A stretch of 64,000 bases of DNA, taken from positions 9,859,501 to 9,923,500 of the forward strand of contig JAXRKN010000044.1 in assembly GCA_038502055.1 (NCBI GenBank), written 5' to 3'. The position numbers and the translations under genes are program-made. This document shows, in pieces, positions 13,312 through 25,138 of the stretch (the first letter of the stretch is position 1; each line of letters opens with the position of its first letter). Origin of the DNA: Tanytarsus gracilentus (taxonomy: Eukaryota; Arthropoda; Insecta; Diptera; Chironomidae). The notes under the pieces are model-generated. The model made no database searches. It had not been told where the DNA came from and was given only the letters and a program-made list of their open reading frames with translations.

Positions 13312-14307
13312 GACATTTTGCCCCTGTGACATTTTGCCCTCACCCAAAATCTGTGGGCAATGGAAAAAAAATATAGGTAATTTCCGGGGAATTTGCCCAC
13401 AGATTTGACCATGCCCTTTTTTAAATTTTGCCCTCATTTGACCATGGACAAATTGCTTTTTTTTCCAAGACATTTGCCTTTTTTATTTTTTATTTTTTTA
13501 AATTTTTTTACTACTTTTTACACTAATTTCACTATGACTATGATATATTAAATAGAAATAAGCATTTTTAATTTTGCCCCTATTGGACTTCTTGAGTATC
13601 CATCTAAAAATTTTTAACTTAAAGTGATAAAACACCGAATTGCTTCTTAAATCCCATTAAAATTTATAAAACTATTAAATGAGAGTAAATTTTGAAATTA
13701 AATTTTTTGAGGATATTAAGTACTTCCTGGAAATAAAAAAATTTATAATTTTTTGAAAAATTGTCAATGTTCTTCATCTACAACATGCAAACAAGTCAAT
13801 TTTTATCTTAAAAGAATCAAAAGTTATGGAAAAATCAAAAATACCTCTCTGGAATCTTCGAAATTTTTCAGAAATTTTAAGACTTACTTTTTCAGGTTTG
13901 AGAGCAGACTGCTCCATAACTATTAATGCTGGATAGTACATGTGATATATCAAAATTTCTATTAAGAAAAAATACAACCTGATTTTTGTTAATGTAAAAA
14001 CCACTAGAAAAACCCAAAAAATAGGCAAAAAGTAAATCTTTAAAATTTTCCGTATTGGCTCGATAAAAACTTTAAATTATTTTAATTAAGTTTATATTTT
14101 GACAAAAAAAAATTATTCATGGGCAATTTGTCCATGGGCAAAAAATATAGGGTCAATTTGTCCGGGGCAATTTGCCCACAGATTTGACCATGCCCACATA
14201 TTTTGCAAATTTTGCCCTCATTTGACCATGGACAAATTGACCCTATATTTTTTTGCCCTTGCCCACAGATTTTGGGTGTGGGCAAAATGTCACAGGGGCA
14301 AAATGTC
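13312..14307. mobile_element. Composite foldback / MITE-like element with long inverted termini
   Basis: The left end (13312-13359) and the reverse complement of the right end (14260-14307) match over 48 bases with one difference. Both begin GACATTTTGCCCCTGTGACA and run to AAAATCTGTGGGCA. Inside each arm, about 70 bp is repeated in direct orientation (around 13385-13455 and 14161-14239), with CCCACAGATTTGACCATGCCC followed by TTTGACCATGGACAAATTG. The right arm is also a hairpin on its own: GGGCAAAAAATATAGGGTCA at 14135-14154 pairs with 14226-14258. The simplest reading is two ~200-bp palindromic MITE copies flanking about 640 bp of unrelated AT-rich DNA, or one 1-kb foldback element. No transposase is encoded and no target-site duplication is evident. 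The arms are GC-rich compared with their surroundings, which supports an inserted origin. Confidence 0.75.
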
Positions 14308-17300
14308 ACAGAGTCAAGAAAAAGTCGTGTACACAACACGTCGCACCAAACAATTTCATGTAATTTTTAATGTCAACGTCCTTAATTGCTTCTGTTTACC
14401 TACATTCACACCTTATAACTAAACGAGCATATCCATTCAAAAAGACACTCACTGAATTCTTCTTCTTGCTTTCACGAAAAAAACACCGACTGAACATACT
14501 TATCTAGTTAATTACAGAGAGCTCTGTTCTGCCATTTAAAAGAATCAAAAAGGAACATTTGAATACACAAAAATTGTTCCAATTTCGTGTAAGCGAGAAA
14601 AAAAATTAGTACAAAAAACAAAAGAAGAATGAAATAAAAATTATAGGCAGTGATAATCGTCTGCTGAAAATTATCTTATGGCTTTTGTGTTTTCTTTAGC
14701 TTAGCAAATTTTTGGTACTTTAAAAAGTGAATTGGAATTTTGATTTTTAAAAAAATTTCAATAATTTTTAGGATTCGAACCATAACTTTTTTGTGTTTAA
14801 AAATTTAATTTAAATTCTTAAAAACCGTTAAAATTAGCATTTAGAAATAATTGTAGCTCGTGCCCACAAAATTCACTTCCTTGTTCGCAATTAAACAGCC
14901 AAAACATTCCCATTGTATAGCCATAGACAAAACTCAGCACTTGTGACTTCCTGTGGCTTTTAAAGTAGCAACAAAAATTGGCTTATTATAAATTTTGGTT
15001 GGCATTTTATTCCCATGATCATGATCATCGCCATATCGCATACCGAATGAAAAGATTTCTCATCTAAGATGTTACACACTTTTACGCACCCGTGTGTTTT
15101 TCTGGCCTCAAAAAGTTCATTCAACCAGCGTTGAGTTTAGGAAGGCTTTAAACATTTCTCAATAAAACATATCGTGTGAGTGTTAGAACACCGCACAGCT
15201 CATTAGACGGAGAAGTTTTTTTCGTTATTTGTGAAGAATTCAAGGTCAATAAACAAAAAAAATGCCGAAAACACCTCGAGACTTGGATTTCGAGTGTGCG
15301 AAGAATGTATGGAAATTAAATTCAACCGACGGAGTATTTAATTAATTTTTTTAATGGAAAAAAACTTTTAGTAATTAGGGAAAAAAATTCTTGGAAATTG
15401 AAATTAATTTTACAAATTTCTACGAAATTTTTGACAAACACATTTTAGTCATAAAAGTTACCAGGCGGCGCCTAGAAAATTTTTATCGAAACATTATGAA
15501 ATAGATTTTGCTTAATATGTGCGATGAGAGGCAATGAACGAATTCAAGGCCAAAAAATCACAAACGCTTCCTCCTTTTCGTGTAATTATTCTCCGCAATT
15601 TTTCTCCGCACACAAAACAATTTTTTCGGGTTTATTTTTAGCTCTTTTTCTCTTCTTCGCTCAAACGCTGCTGCTGTGTGTGCTCTTCATGCTTGCAGGT
15701 TGTTTTTATGATTTACTGCGATGAGAATTCTCTTCATGTCGAGTACAAAAGTGTGGGATAGAGAAAAATGTTTGGGAAGCGATGGTTGAATAATTTGAGT
15801 AGCTACTCGAGTCAGGGTTGCGTTTAAAAATGAAAAAATTGAATTTTAAAGTAGAAATTGGTAAAAAAATGTTTAAAATATAATTCTTCATTTCTAAATA
15901 TTTTTATAGTAATTCTCTCAATTTTTATTATTTTTCTATAACCTCTAAAAAGTGTCCAATTGTAATTTGAAATTTTACGACTAAATTTTATTTGTTCCAG
16001 AGTGAAGTAAAATACAGATAAAAATAGCATCAACATTTCCTCTCCCATAAGAGTCCCTCGCTATGACTAATTGAAGTCAAAACACGTTTGATGAATTTCT
16101 TTGGGGTTTTATTATAGGGAATATCCAGCATCCAGAAAATAACACGCATTTTAATAATTGCTCTCGTTTGTGAGGCCATAAAAATTACATTCTCGCCACC
16201 CTCAGAAAAAAGAAAGCAATTCCATTTGGATTTAAAGACGCACATAATTCTTCTCTCAATAAGAAATGACCAGAAATATTTTTTAGTTAATAAAATTCCA
16301 GTCGTAAAACAAATGAGAGAGTTCTAAGATGTGTGTTTATATTTTTCGTTATTTATGTCTTTTTTGCCACTTTTCTTTTTATGAATTTTCCACCCAACAA
16401 ACAACGTGTTTCATACTCGATTTTTTATTTCTCACATTTGAGTTCATTTTTATCCTGCATGGTGAGTCACATCCATCATTTTTTCTTCCGTGTCGTGTGT
16501 TGCGCAAAAAAAGTGACGGTAAATTATTAAATAAAGTGAAAAGGAAAAAATCATAAAGTTCTTTTTTTAAGAGAAAGAGAGGGGATAGACAGTGGATGAA
16601 ATGTATCACTTTTAGTGAGCGTATTTTATGCTGAAAAAATTCATGCACTCAAATTTATTTTAAAACTTCAATTTTTTCCCTTTAAGCTGCGCTAGCACTC
16701 TCGTAAAACGGTATAAAAAATGATGCAAACGTCATGAATGAATGTGTCGGAAGAATGAGTGCTAAATAACAGCAAATTTGCACACACATGGAGTCCACAT
16801 TTTTATTTTATTCGTCTTAAAAAAAGGAAGCAACTCGCATTTCGGGATAGTAAATGAATTTTAAGAAGCTACAAGCGATGGAAAATTTTAAGATGTACTA
16901 AAAGCATTTTTAAAGTTCACTTTTCCATCCCAAGTCAGAATTTAGTGGCAGTCGAGCATCATAAAAAATCACGTATGTGAGTTTACGAACTTTAGCCGTC
17001 ACTTTTTATGAATGACGATTTAATGGACTCGAAGTAAGCTCCTTACAGACATGCGAGAATTATCTCATTGCATTCTTCCGCTGCCAAAAATAAAACCAAG
17101 AAAATTTTTTTGCTCTTAAATGCCAAAAGATGAAAGTTAACGGAGAACATAAGCATCAACTTGTCACGTTTGTCGAGAGCTTAAAGGCAGCAACAGTTTG
17201 CTGTAAAATGTTGTAAATTTTCAGTTACTAAATATTTTTATAAAATGATGTTTAAAGTATTTTGTTTAATAATCATTTGTTTAAATTTTTAGTCACCTCA

Positions 17301-18280
17301 AATTTCATTATTAGAATTTCAATCCCCAATTTTGAAAAAATTGCGAAAAAAATCCCACCACACCAAAATAGAAATATGTCTTCAAGAAACCACAGCAACA
17401 ACAACAAAACATTAATTTCTAGAGTTCATTCCATCTTCACCCAGCATAAAAAAAGAGAGAGAGAACTACCTAATCATTAATACCTACACATTAATAATTT
17501 TTATTTCAATGAGTGCGAGAGAGAGAAAAAATTATTTTGCGCGCAATTTTTTTACCTCTTTATCCACAAACAGCCCGAAAAAAAAAGAAATATTAATGTT
17601 TTTGTTTATTCCCTTTTTCCTCTTTCTCTCTTCCTCAACAACAACTACGGCATCACAAACAGAACACACAAATCAAAAGCACATTCACATTGCCACATTG
17701 CGAGCGGTTGAGTTCATTAAACTTTTTTTATTTTTTTGCGCGTTCTTTCCAGATTTTTGTTTTCGTTTTGTTCCCGCGCAAAAAAAATGAAGCCGCGAAA
17801 TTTTCCATTGCTAATGAGATTAAAAAAGTTTAAAAAAACCGTTAAATTATTGATCTTAATTTTTAATTTATTTTTTGCTTGAAATAATTTAGCAGGGTAA
17901 TGAGAAAAATATCCAGGAATGTAATTTTATTATTTTATTTTCTTCACTCGCTTAAACTTCTCAAAAACTTTTGTGTTGTGTCGGCAGTTCGTGGAAGAAT
18001 GTAAAAATTTTATTCTCTACGTTTTTTGCGCGTTTTGGTCGATGACAAATTTCAATGATCATTAATCAACTCAATTCATCACATCGTGACCATAGAGCAA
18101 AAATTTCTCTTTTTTGGGAGCCGATTATTGATTTTTTTTTAACAAGAGAGCTTAAAAGATTTTAATGAGTGATGAATTTAAAGATTAGACCTTGAGTCAT
18201 CCAAACGTTAAAGGTTTAAAAAATTTCTTATAAGTGAAATTCAGAGATTTAATCATTTTACAGGCATCTGTCTCGGAAAC
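14308..18280. other. Non-coding AT-rich interval
   Basis: I find no supported gene here. Open frames on either strand are short and look random. A 27-codon frame with a good ATG context (AAAAAAATGCC) at 15262-15345 does not connect to a convincing donor or next exon. CT-rich and GAGAGA runs are scattered around 17455 and 17515. Confidence 0.55.
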
Positions 18281-18357
18281 ATTAAATTTATTTAAATCCT
18301 AAGATTAAATTTATTTAAATCCTAAAATTAAATTTATTTAAATCCTAAGATTAAATT
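18281..18357. repeat. Tandem repeat, three copies of a 23-bp unit
   Basis: Three consecutive 23-bp units (18281-18303, 18304-18326, 18327-18349) are followed by 8 bases of a fourth. Each unit starts ATTAAATTTATTTAAATCCT. Only one base differs among the copies (AAG/AAA at a unit end). It is a small local minisatellite with no coding role. Confidence 0.9.
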
Positions 18358-21300
18358 AGTTTTTTTGACCTCACTTTAATATAAATATTCCACCACCACA
18401 AAATTCTCTCTTAGGAATGTGCCAAAAAGTATTCTTCAATATCCTTTACAAGTTCCGAATGTAAGACACAGCCAAAAAAGACGAAGAGCAAGCAAATAAA
18501 TGTCGAAGTGGCATTTTTTAATATATATTTTTTTTTGAAAATGTGCGTTGTCGCATTTATTGTCAATAAATCAACCCCTTTTTCCGCATAAAGAAAAAAG
18601 TATTGAATATTTCTTCTCTGTCTTTTTATTGACCAACTTTCATATTAAAATTTAAATCTATAACTGATGGCGAAAGTGAAATTTTCAAAAATCAGCAAAA
18701 TTTCTAATCAAAGGTCACTGTGGTTGTGACAACGAAAATGTCAAAAGAATCCTCATCATTAGAAGAAAGTTAAATTACAATTCAATCACTTCAAAATTTC
18801 AATGCCATTTTTTATCATCCACACTTACTTCATCGCATCCAACAATCTATTAAGTAAATTTTCTCTCATCAACAAGGAAAAAGGAAGAGAAACTTTCTCG
18901 CTTTATTACTACAGTTTGCACATGCAGTCATCCGTTGTATACACACATAAATTGCAATCAAATCAAAAAACTTTTACTTACTTTTTAACATGATCAGAAT
19001 CATGAGAGCGAGTGAGAAAGAATTAGACAATGAAAAGAAGAATTAAAGTTTGTGATTGAAAAGCGATATATCGCTACATCGTTGCTCTGGATGCATGAGC
19101 TAAGTTCTTTGTCTGAAGAAAATTAAAGAATTCAAGGAGAGGAAAATTTTCAGCAAAATGATTTTGAAGAAATTTTTCAAATCAAATCTAAGTTTCCACC
19201 CCTTGAAAATTTTTAAAATTCATTTCGTTTCACTTTCCAACATGTTCCGCTAAAAAAATAGAACGAAATGTTCCAAAGTTATCAACCCTCGAATTTTTCA
19301 TCATCTATTCGACATTGAAGAAAATTTGAACTTGAAGACAACTTAAATTTGAGAGAAAAATGCAAAACTTGAGGAAAATTTTCTCTTAAAAGGGAAGAAA
19401 AAATATTAAAGGGAAGTCACACACAATCATGCCATAAATCATCATCGAGAAGAGATGAAAAAATTCTAATTTTATATTAACATTGAGATGGAAAATGCTG
19501 AAAAAATGGATTTTGCCTCAACTTCTTCCTTATCTCATCACATCCTCGCCATTCGCATAGCCATACAGCTCAACCATCCCTCAATTGCAATTTTAAGATT
19601 CTGGTCACACAAAAAATTTATTTCATCTTCTTTTCCTACCAACAACACAAGTTTACAAGTTTCGCAACCGCAGCAGCTATCACATAAAAATTTTCTTATG
19701 GCTGTGTGATGAAAATATGAAGAAAATTATTTTTTTGCTGGTTCCGCACTCAATTTTGAATTTAGAACACGAATTGTTGGCTTGGGCAGATTTCAATTTT
19801 TACAATCGGTAAGGTGAAAGAAAAACTGATATTAAATTTTATTTCCGCATTGATGATTTGAACTGAAGAAATCTAAAAAAATTAAAAATGTTATCCATCA
19901 CTTTTAACCTTGAACTTGAATAGGTTTCGATGTAAATTTTATTTTTTGACATTTATGACCAAATTTGAATTTATTTTTCAAATTGTTTTCTGATAAACAT
20001 AAATTATGGATCATTGTTTGTTGAATTTTCGCATTTTAAATACCTTTAAAAAGTTTCAAGCTCAATTTATTGTTTCTATGTAGAAACTAAATGACATGTC
20101 ATTCATCAAAGTTAGTAATAAAATTTTACAACCTTACTATCAGCTACCTAAAAACTCAAATAATGAACAACGTTAAATGTTCATGGTACTTAGTAATGAT
20201 GAAGTTAAAGTTCTGCAATGCCAAGTAAATAAACCTCAAAAACGTTCCGCAAAGAGAAAATTATTTTTTGCAACAGCAAAGAAAACTTCGGACTTAACTT
20301 CTTTACAAAAGTTTCTTCTTTAGTTTGATCTAATTGAAATAGAATTGTTTTTTTAGATTAACCCATAAAATATGTCAAAAATCGCCATAAAATTCAATTA
20401 TTTTAACTCATAAACCACCGACTGAATTATGGAATATGATTATTTTACATCAGTGTCATGTGTCGAGACAGAATGAAATAAAAGTATTTTTTGTGGAAAA
20501 ATGACAAAATGTCCAGCGGAAAGTAGTAAATTTCGAAATTATTTGCAATTTCTTTGTTTCATAGCCCAAAATAATATTGCAAGGGATGCGAGAAGAAAAG
20601 AAAAAAAATTAAAAAATCATACTAAAAATTGATAAAAGAATTGAAATTGTTAAACTAAATTGATGAATAATTTTAACTCAAATACTGAGGATTAAAAATT
20701 TAAATCTAACTCTTAAACTTTAATCCTAATCTATTTTAGAGCACCCCTTAAAAATGTAAATTCTTCACTTTAATGAACATTTTGAAATTGCTCTAAGATA
20801 AATAAAGTTAAGGTTAAATCATTCTTAATTCTTACTCTGATAAATTTTCAACAAATTCTCGCACACACGCAAAGATAACAGTCTGTAGTCTGTTGAGGGT
20901 CAAAATGAGAAAAAAAAGATGCCCGTTAACGTGAATCGAATTCTAAATTAGGCAAAAAATGATTTCTCTCTCCAACTTTATTTCGCATTGTGACAAATTA
21001 ATGTCCAAGCTCTTCTCGTACGCTACAAATGATGCGGAATCGATGACAATTAATAGCAAATCATTAGCAATAAACTACAACAGGATTGTCCACATTCGAC
21101 AACAGTTGTTTGTTTCTCGCACATACGTTGAGAAGTTTTTTTCGCCAAACTTCAATTCTAGTGAGGAAAAACTTTTCGAACTACAATTCACGCACACAAT
21201 ATGTCAAAAATGAGGAAAAATTTTACTCTTTTCACACATTTTTATCGTAAATCGATTTATGGTGCTGGAATAAAAAGGGATGAGATGGGAATGAAAATTA

Positions 21301-21764
21301 TGCAAAATAATATTGATGGAAATTTATATTTTTCACCCTTTCATTTTTGCCTGGCGAGCGGTCAAAATAATTTCGATGTAAAAACGAGATTTGAGTTCAA
21401 AGAAATAAATTTTACTAGAGAAATATTTTATTGCACAACTCTAATTATTTACTTGATATAAAGTGAATGTTTGTAAAATTAGAAATCGTATTGGTTTAGT
21501 TAAAGTTTTACACAAAATATTGATTTTTTTAGCGAAAACTGGCTATTTTACTAGTCACGGATTTTTTGAATTATTCCGATTTTTTAAGTTGGTGCGTACT
21601 AAAAAGTTTCATTATTTAAATTGGAAAGAAGTACGTTGCGTCGGACGTATGTATAGATATCACTTAATAGCTAAATATCGTTTAACATTATGTTGCTGGT
21701 AATTCTTATAATAAAGTAAAATTTTAAATTGAGAGCTTAATTTCTTGATTTAGCCTCGATGATC
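18358..21764. other. Non-coding interval between the tandem repeat and AGO3
   Basis: The sequence is AT-rich with no recognised gene. Three plus-strand open frames lie close together at 20959-21213, 21201-21461 and 21463-21702, but none matches a family I know. The last one ends about 7 bp before an AATAAA near 21710 and could be part of a transcript converging on AGO3. The evidence is too thin to call it a gene. A CAAGGGATG motif is at 20580. Confidence 0.5.
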
Positions 21765-24700
21765 TTACAAGAAGTATAATTTATCATTGAGTTTGACATG
21801 TGGCTGGCGTTGAACTGCTGCTCCAATCAATTCGACAAGTTTGTGTGCATATTGACAAGGTGCGGGCACTCTTACAGCACCAGGCCAGTTATAATACATA
21901 CTGTAAGATAAAAATTAAAGCACATTTTTTTCAATCATCAAAAAGGAACTTACTAAGTTAACTTATATGTCAATTTCTGCAAAATATCCGGCTCAAAGTT
22001 GCAATCGTCTCTTAAAACAACATAATGCGATGGCGTTGTTGTGCCCTCGCGAACATGTTGAGCGCATAGATAAAAGTCATAAAAGTAGCGGCGAGTAATT
22101 GTGTTATCGAGAACTGAGCCGGGCGGAGGATTTGCAACTTCCGGCAAGCCTTCCTTCATTCTATCGAGCATCTTGAAGAACTTCATGTTTACATTTTTTT
22201 GAACAATCACGAAAGTAATCTTTGGCTTGTATGTTTGACCGACGAGAAGGCAAGCATCTTCGAATTGATTGATTTCAATTTGACGAACTTGCTCGAGCAT
22301 GCCGTCACCAACACCATCACGATAAATGATAAGACGATCGGGAAGAGCTTGATTGTTGTGCGATTGATAGCATTGCAATGCCTCTACTAAACATGATGTA
22401 AGTCCACTGATGAGTTCTTCCTTCTTTCCTTGAATATGCGGTTTGCTGTAGTATCGTGTGAATGATGAATTAATGCTCGCAACAAGTCCTCCAACTGAGC
22501 CTCCACTTTTTAAGTCAGTTTTGCCATGATAAGTGTCGATTCCGACAATCATTGTATTTTTGAGAGGAATATTGATACCCCAGAGTGAACCGCCAAGTTT
22601 GCAATTGATCTGCAACAAAATCTTCTGTATAATTGAGCGATTTTTAGCTTCATTTTTCAACGTTTTTGCGTTAATGCATTGTGATGGACATGCGAGATCC
22701 GCGCAGAGGACTCGCTTAACAGCTGCATAACGATCATCGCGTAAAGTCGGGAAGATGATGACGACAAATTGAACTGATGTGTCATTTTTAATGTTGTCGC
22801 GAATGGTTGAGACATAAGTATCAATTCTGTCGTTTGGCAACTCGAAGCGGCGTGCTGGAAATTAAAATATTAACTTTTAAGAAAACAAAATGATTTGAAA
22901 ATTTTACCTTTTGCTGACTTAATTCCGGATGGTCCACTGACTTTATGTAAAAAGTTCTCAAAGTTTTCAGCAGTTTGACGATCGCGCTTGTCAAACACTA
23001 AGATCCAGTTGGTAAAATCATAGGCTTCAAAAACCGAGTTTGATGTGATTTGACGATTAAAATCAGCGTTTGGTCCAATGTCATAGGCTTTGTTGTTGCC
23101 AAAAATGATGCGTTCGTCGTCAAGAACACGAGCGGTGACTTTAACAGGTTCTCTGTGCAATTTTAAGCCCCAATCATCGAGCAACTGTTTAGCAGCCGGA
23201 TTACCAGTGACTCGTTCAATAAATTTCTTGTAGCTGCCGAGACGTTGGAACGGTGAGAGTTTGGTGTGTTGAGCGAGATCCTACAAGTTGTGTCAATTTA
23301 AATAAAAATCTCTATTTTAAGTTCACCTAAATCACTTACCTTCATGACAGTGAAGTTAGAGCGCATTTCTGTAAAATAATTTTTAGTTTTAGTTAATTTT
23401 TAATGGCTAGAACTCACCATCAGTTAAACCAGTCAAATTGGATAATTCAGGAATTAATCCGAAAGACACTTCCAGCTTTTCGGCACGTCCAGAAATGCGA
23501 AATTCTTTGCGTGAAACCAAAATCGGCTGCTTTAGATCTCTGATGTTAATGTTGTATTGCGACTTGTAGTACTGAGCGTATGATTGTTCAACTTCATTCT
23601 TATCCTTCCATGTGGTGCTGGGATTTTGTTGAAATGCAATGTCATCAACGCGATATGTCTTATTATTATACTTTGTGGACACGATGCTGCCGATGATGCC
23701 TTTTCTGAATAAATCTTGCCAGTTTCCATCACCACCTCGTTTTGATCTTTGAACGCACTCTTCAATGAAATCGTAAACTGTGCGTTGATTGACGACACGA
23801 TGAGAGACATCGAGTGTAAGCATGAGACCGCCTTCAAGTTCATCAATTGCTTTAACATAGCCAGGCCACACTAAAAAATTAATATTTAAATTAACAATCT
23901 AAGAGTTATAAAGAAATTTAAATCATTTACCAGCAAGTTTATGTTGAGGCACTAATTTAGGTTGATGTGGATCGTAATATTTGCGGCCGACGCGTTCATA
24001 CTTCAACTTATCCATTACCCGCTCGAAAAGAACATTGTAGAAGTGAAGACATTCATCTAATGATCGCTTGCGACGGAATGTTAAAATCACTTGAACGTCA
24101 TTGATTCCATTTTCAGGATCAGTGATTGTATTTGTGACACTGTTTGATGCGAGTTTAATCGGTAAATATAGAGTTTCACCTCCATCATATGTGCGAATCG
24201 TGCCAATTGTTGATGCCATGTTACGCAGACAAGCATGTCGGCTCCGAACTGCATCGAGTGCTGGTTTATAGCGCACATCATACTCATACATTCCGTATTC
24301 ATTTTCGCACTCGAGAATGATTGAGTTTGTGAGTGCTGCATAAGGAGTTCCCTTCTTGCCCTGTCGATTGATCGTTTCTTTCGGTGCTTTTTTTGGTGGC
24401 GGTTGTTGAACAACTTCTTTTTCTTCTAACAACTCTTGATTATCGGGAATCGATTTTAGCTTAGGTTCGGTCGAATTTTTGTCATCTTGGGATTTGTCTT
24501 TTGAAGGATCCGATGATCCAGTTCCACGACCTTAAAATATTTTAAATTGTTTTAAATCATAAAAAGGATTTCAACTAAGTCTCACCTGATGTCAATATTA
24601 GGCCTCGTCCACGACCGCCAAATTTCGGAAGTGCACCTGTGCTGACTTTTGATTCCTCGGGAGTTTCCACCAACTTCTTGCTTTGTTTATCGGAGTCCGA

Positions 24701-25138
24701 GGTTGAGCTTGCAACTCTGATACCTGATTGGACACTTTCTTTTACCGAAAAGATGCCACGACCTCTGCCAACCATTGGAAATGCAAATTTCGGTGCTGAT
24801 TGCGGCACTTCCTCTTCGAGCGTGGGAGCTTCCGAAGGCGGAGCTGAATCTTCGCCACGAACTCGTGACATATATGTTCGGAAAGGTGCAACAAATGTGC
24901 CAGTTCCTACAGATTCAGAGGTTGTCGATCCACCGCAAGTCTCAGCATCGCCATATCGAGCTCGATAATAGTCGTCAACTTGTTTAAACTTTGCCTCAAT
25001 TTCCGAGTCGTGCGCAATTGATGTTGCGTCCGTGTCGGTCGGCTGAATTGTTGCTGCATCATCATCGTCGTCGTCTGTCTTCAGCTCCATTTTTGCGAGC
25101 TTCTTCAGCAAATCCATACCTCTGCCTCGTCCTGCCAT
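21765..25138 (-). CDS. AGO3: PIWI-clade Argonaute AGO3, seven exons, complete
   Basis: This is a piRNA-guided endonuclease of the ping-pong cycle, expected in germline cytoplasm/nuage, cutting transposon RNA. The exons, from 5' to 3', are 25138-24586, 24530-23931, 23870-23418, 23368-23340 (only 29 nt), 23280-22908, 22854-21954 and 21900-21765. Together they give 1015 codons including the stop, and every intron is 49-60 bp. The N terminus carries three GRGRG blocks (about residues 3-7, 124-128, 175-179), typical methyl-arginine sites for Tudor proteins, plus an acidic run at 22-27. PAZ lies about 385-520 (KYNNKTYRVDDI, LKQPILVS). The PIWI domain fills roughly 670-1014, with GIDTYHG, YRDGVGDG, PSHYVV and the PIWI-type end YNWPGAVRVPAPCQYAHK. 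The slicer tetrad is present: D776, E816, D849, H946. CNFEPDILQKLTYKL and KTLKNEAKNRS resemble Drosophila AGO3 more than Piwi or Aubergine. The protein is longer than fly AGO3 because of the N-terminal extension. Confidence 0.93.

Noticed and set aside
14760..14785. GGATTCGAACC resembling a tRNA T-arm
   Set aside because: The surrounding sequence cannot form acceptor, D or anticodon arms. GGTTCGAATG at 46943 fails in the same way.
15262..15345. 27-codon frame starting MPKTPRDLDF with a good ATG context
   Set aside because: It is too short, has no recognised homologue, and no plausible donor or following exon was found.
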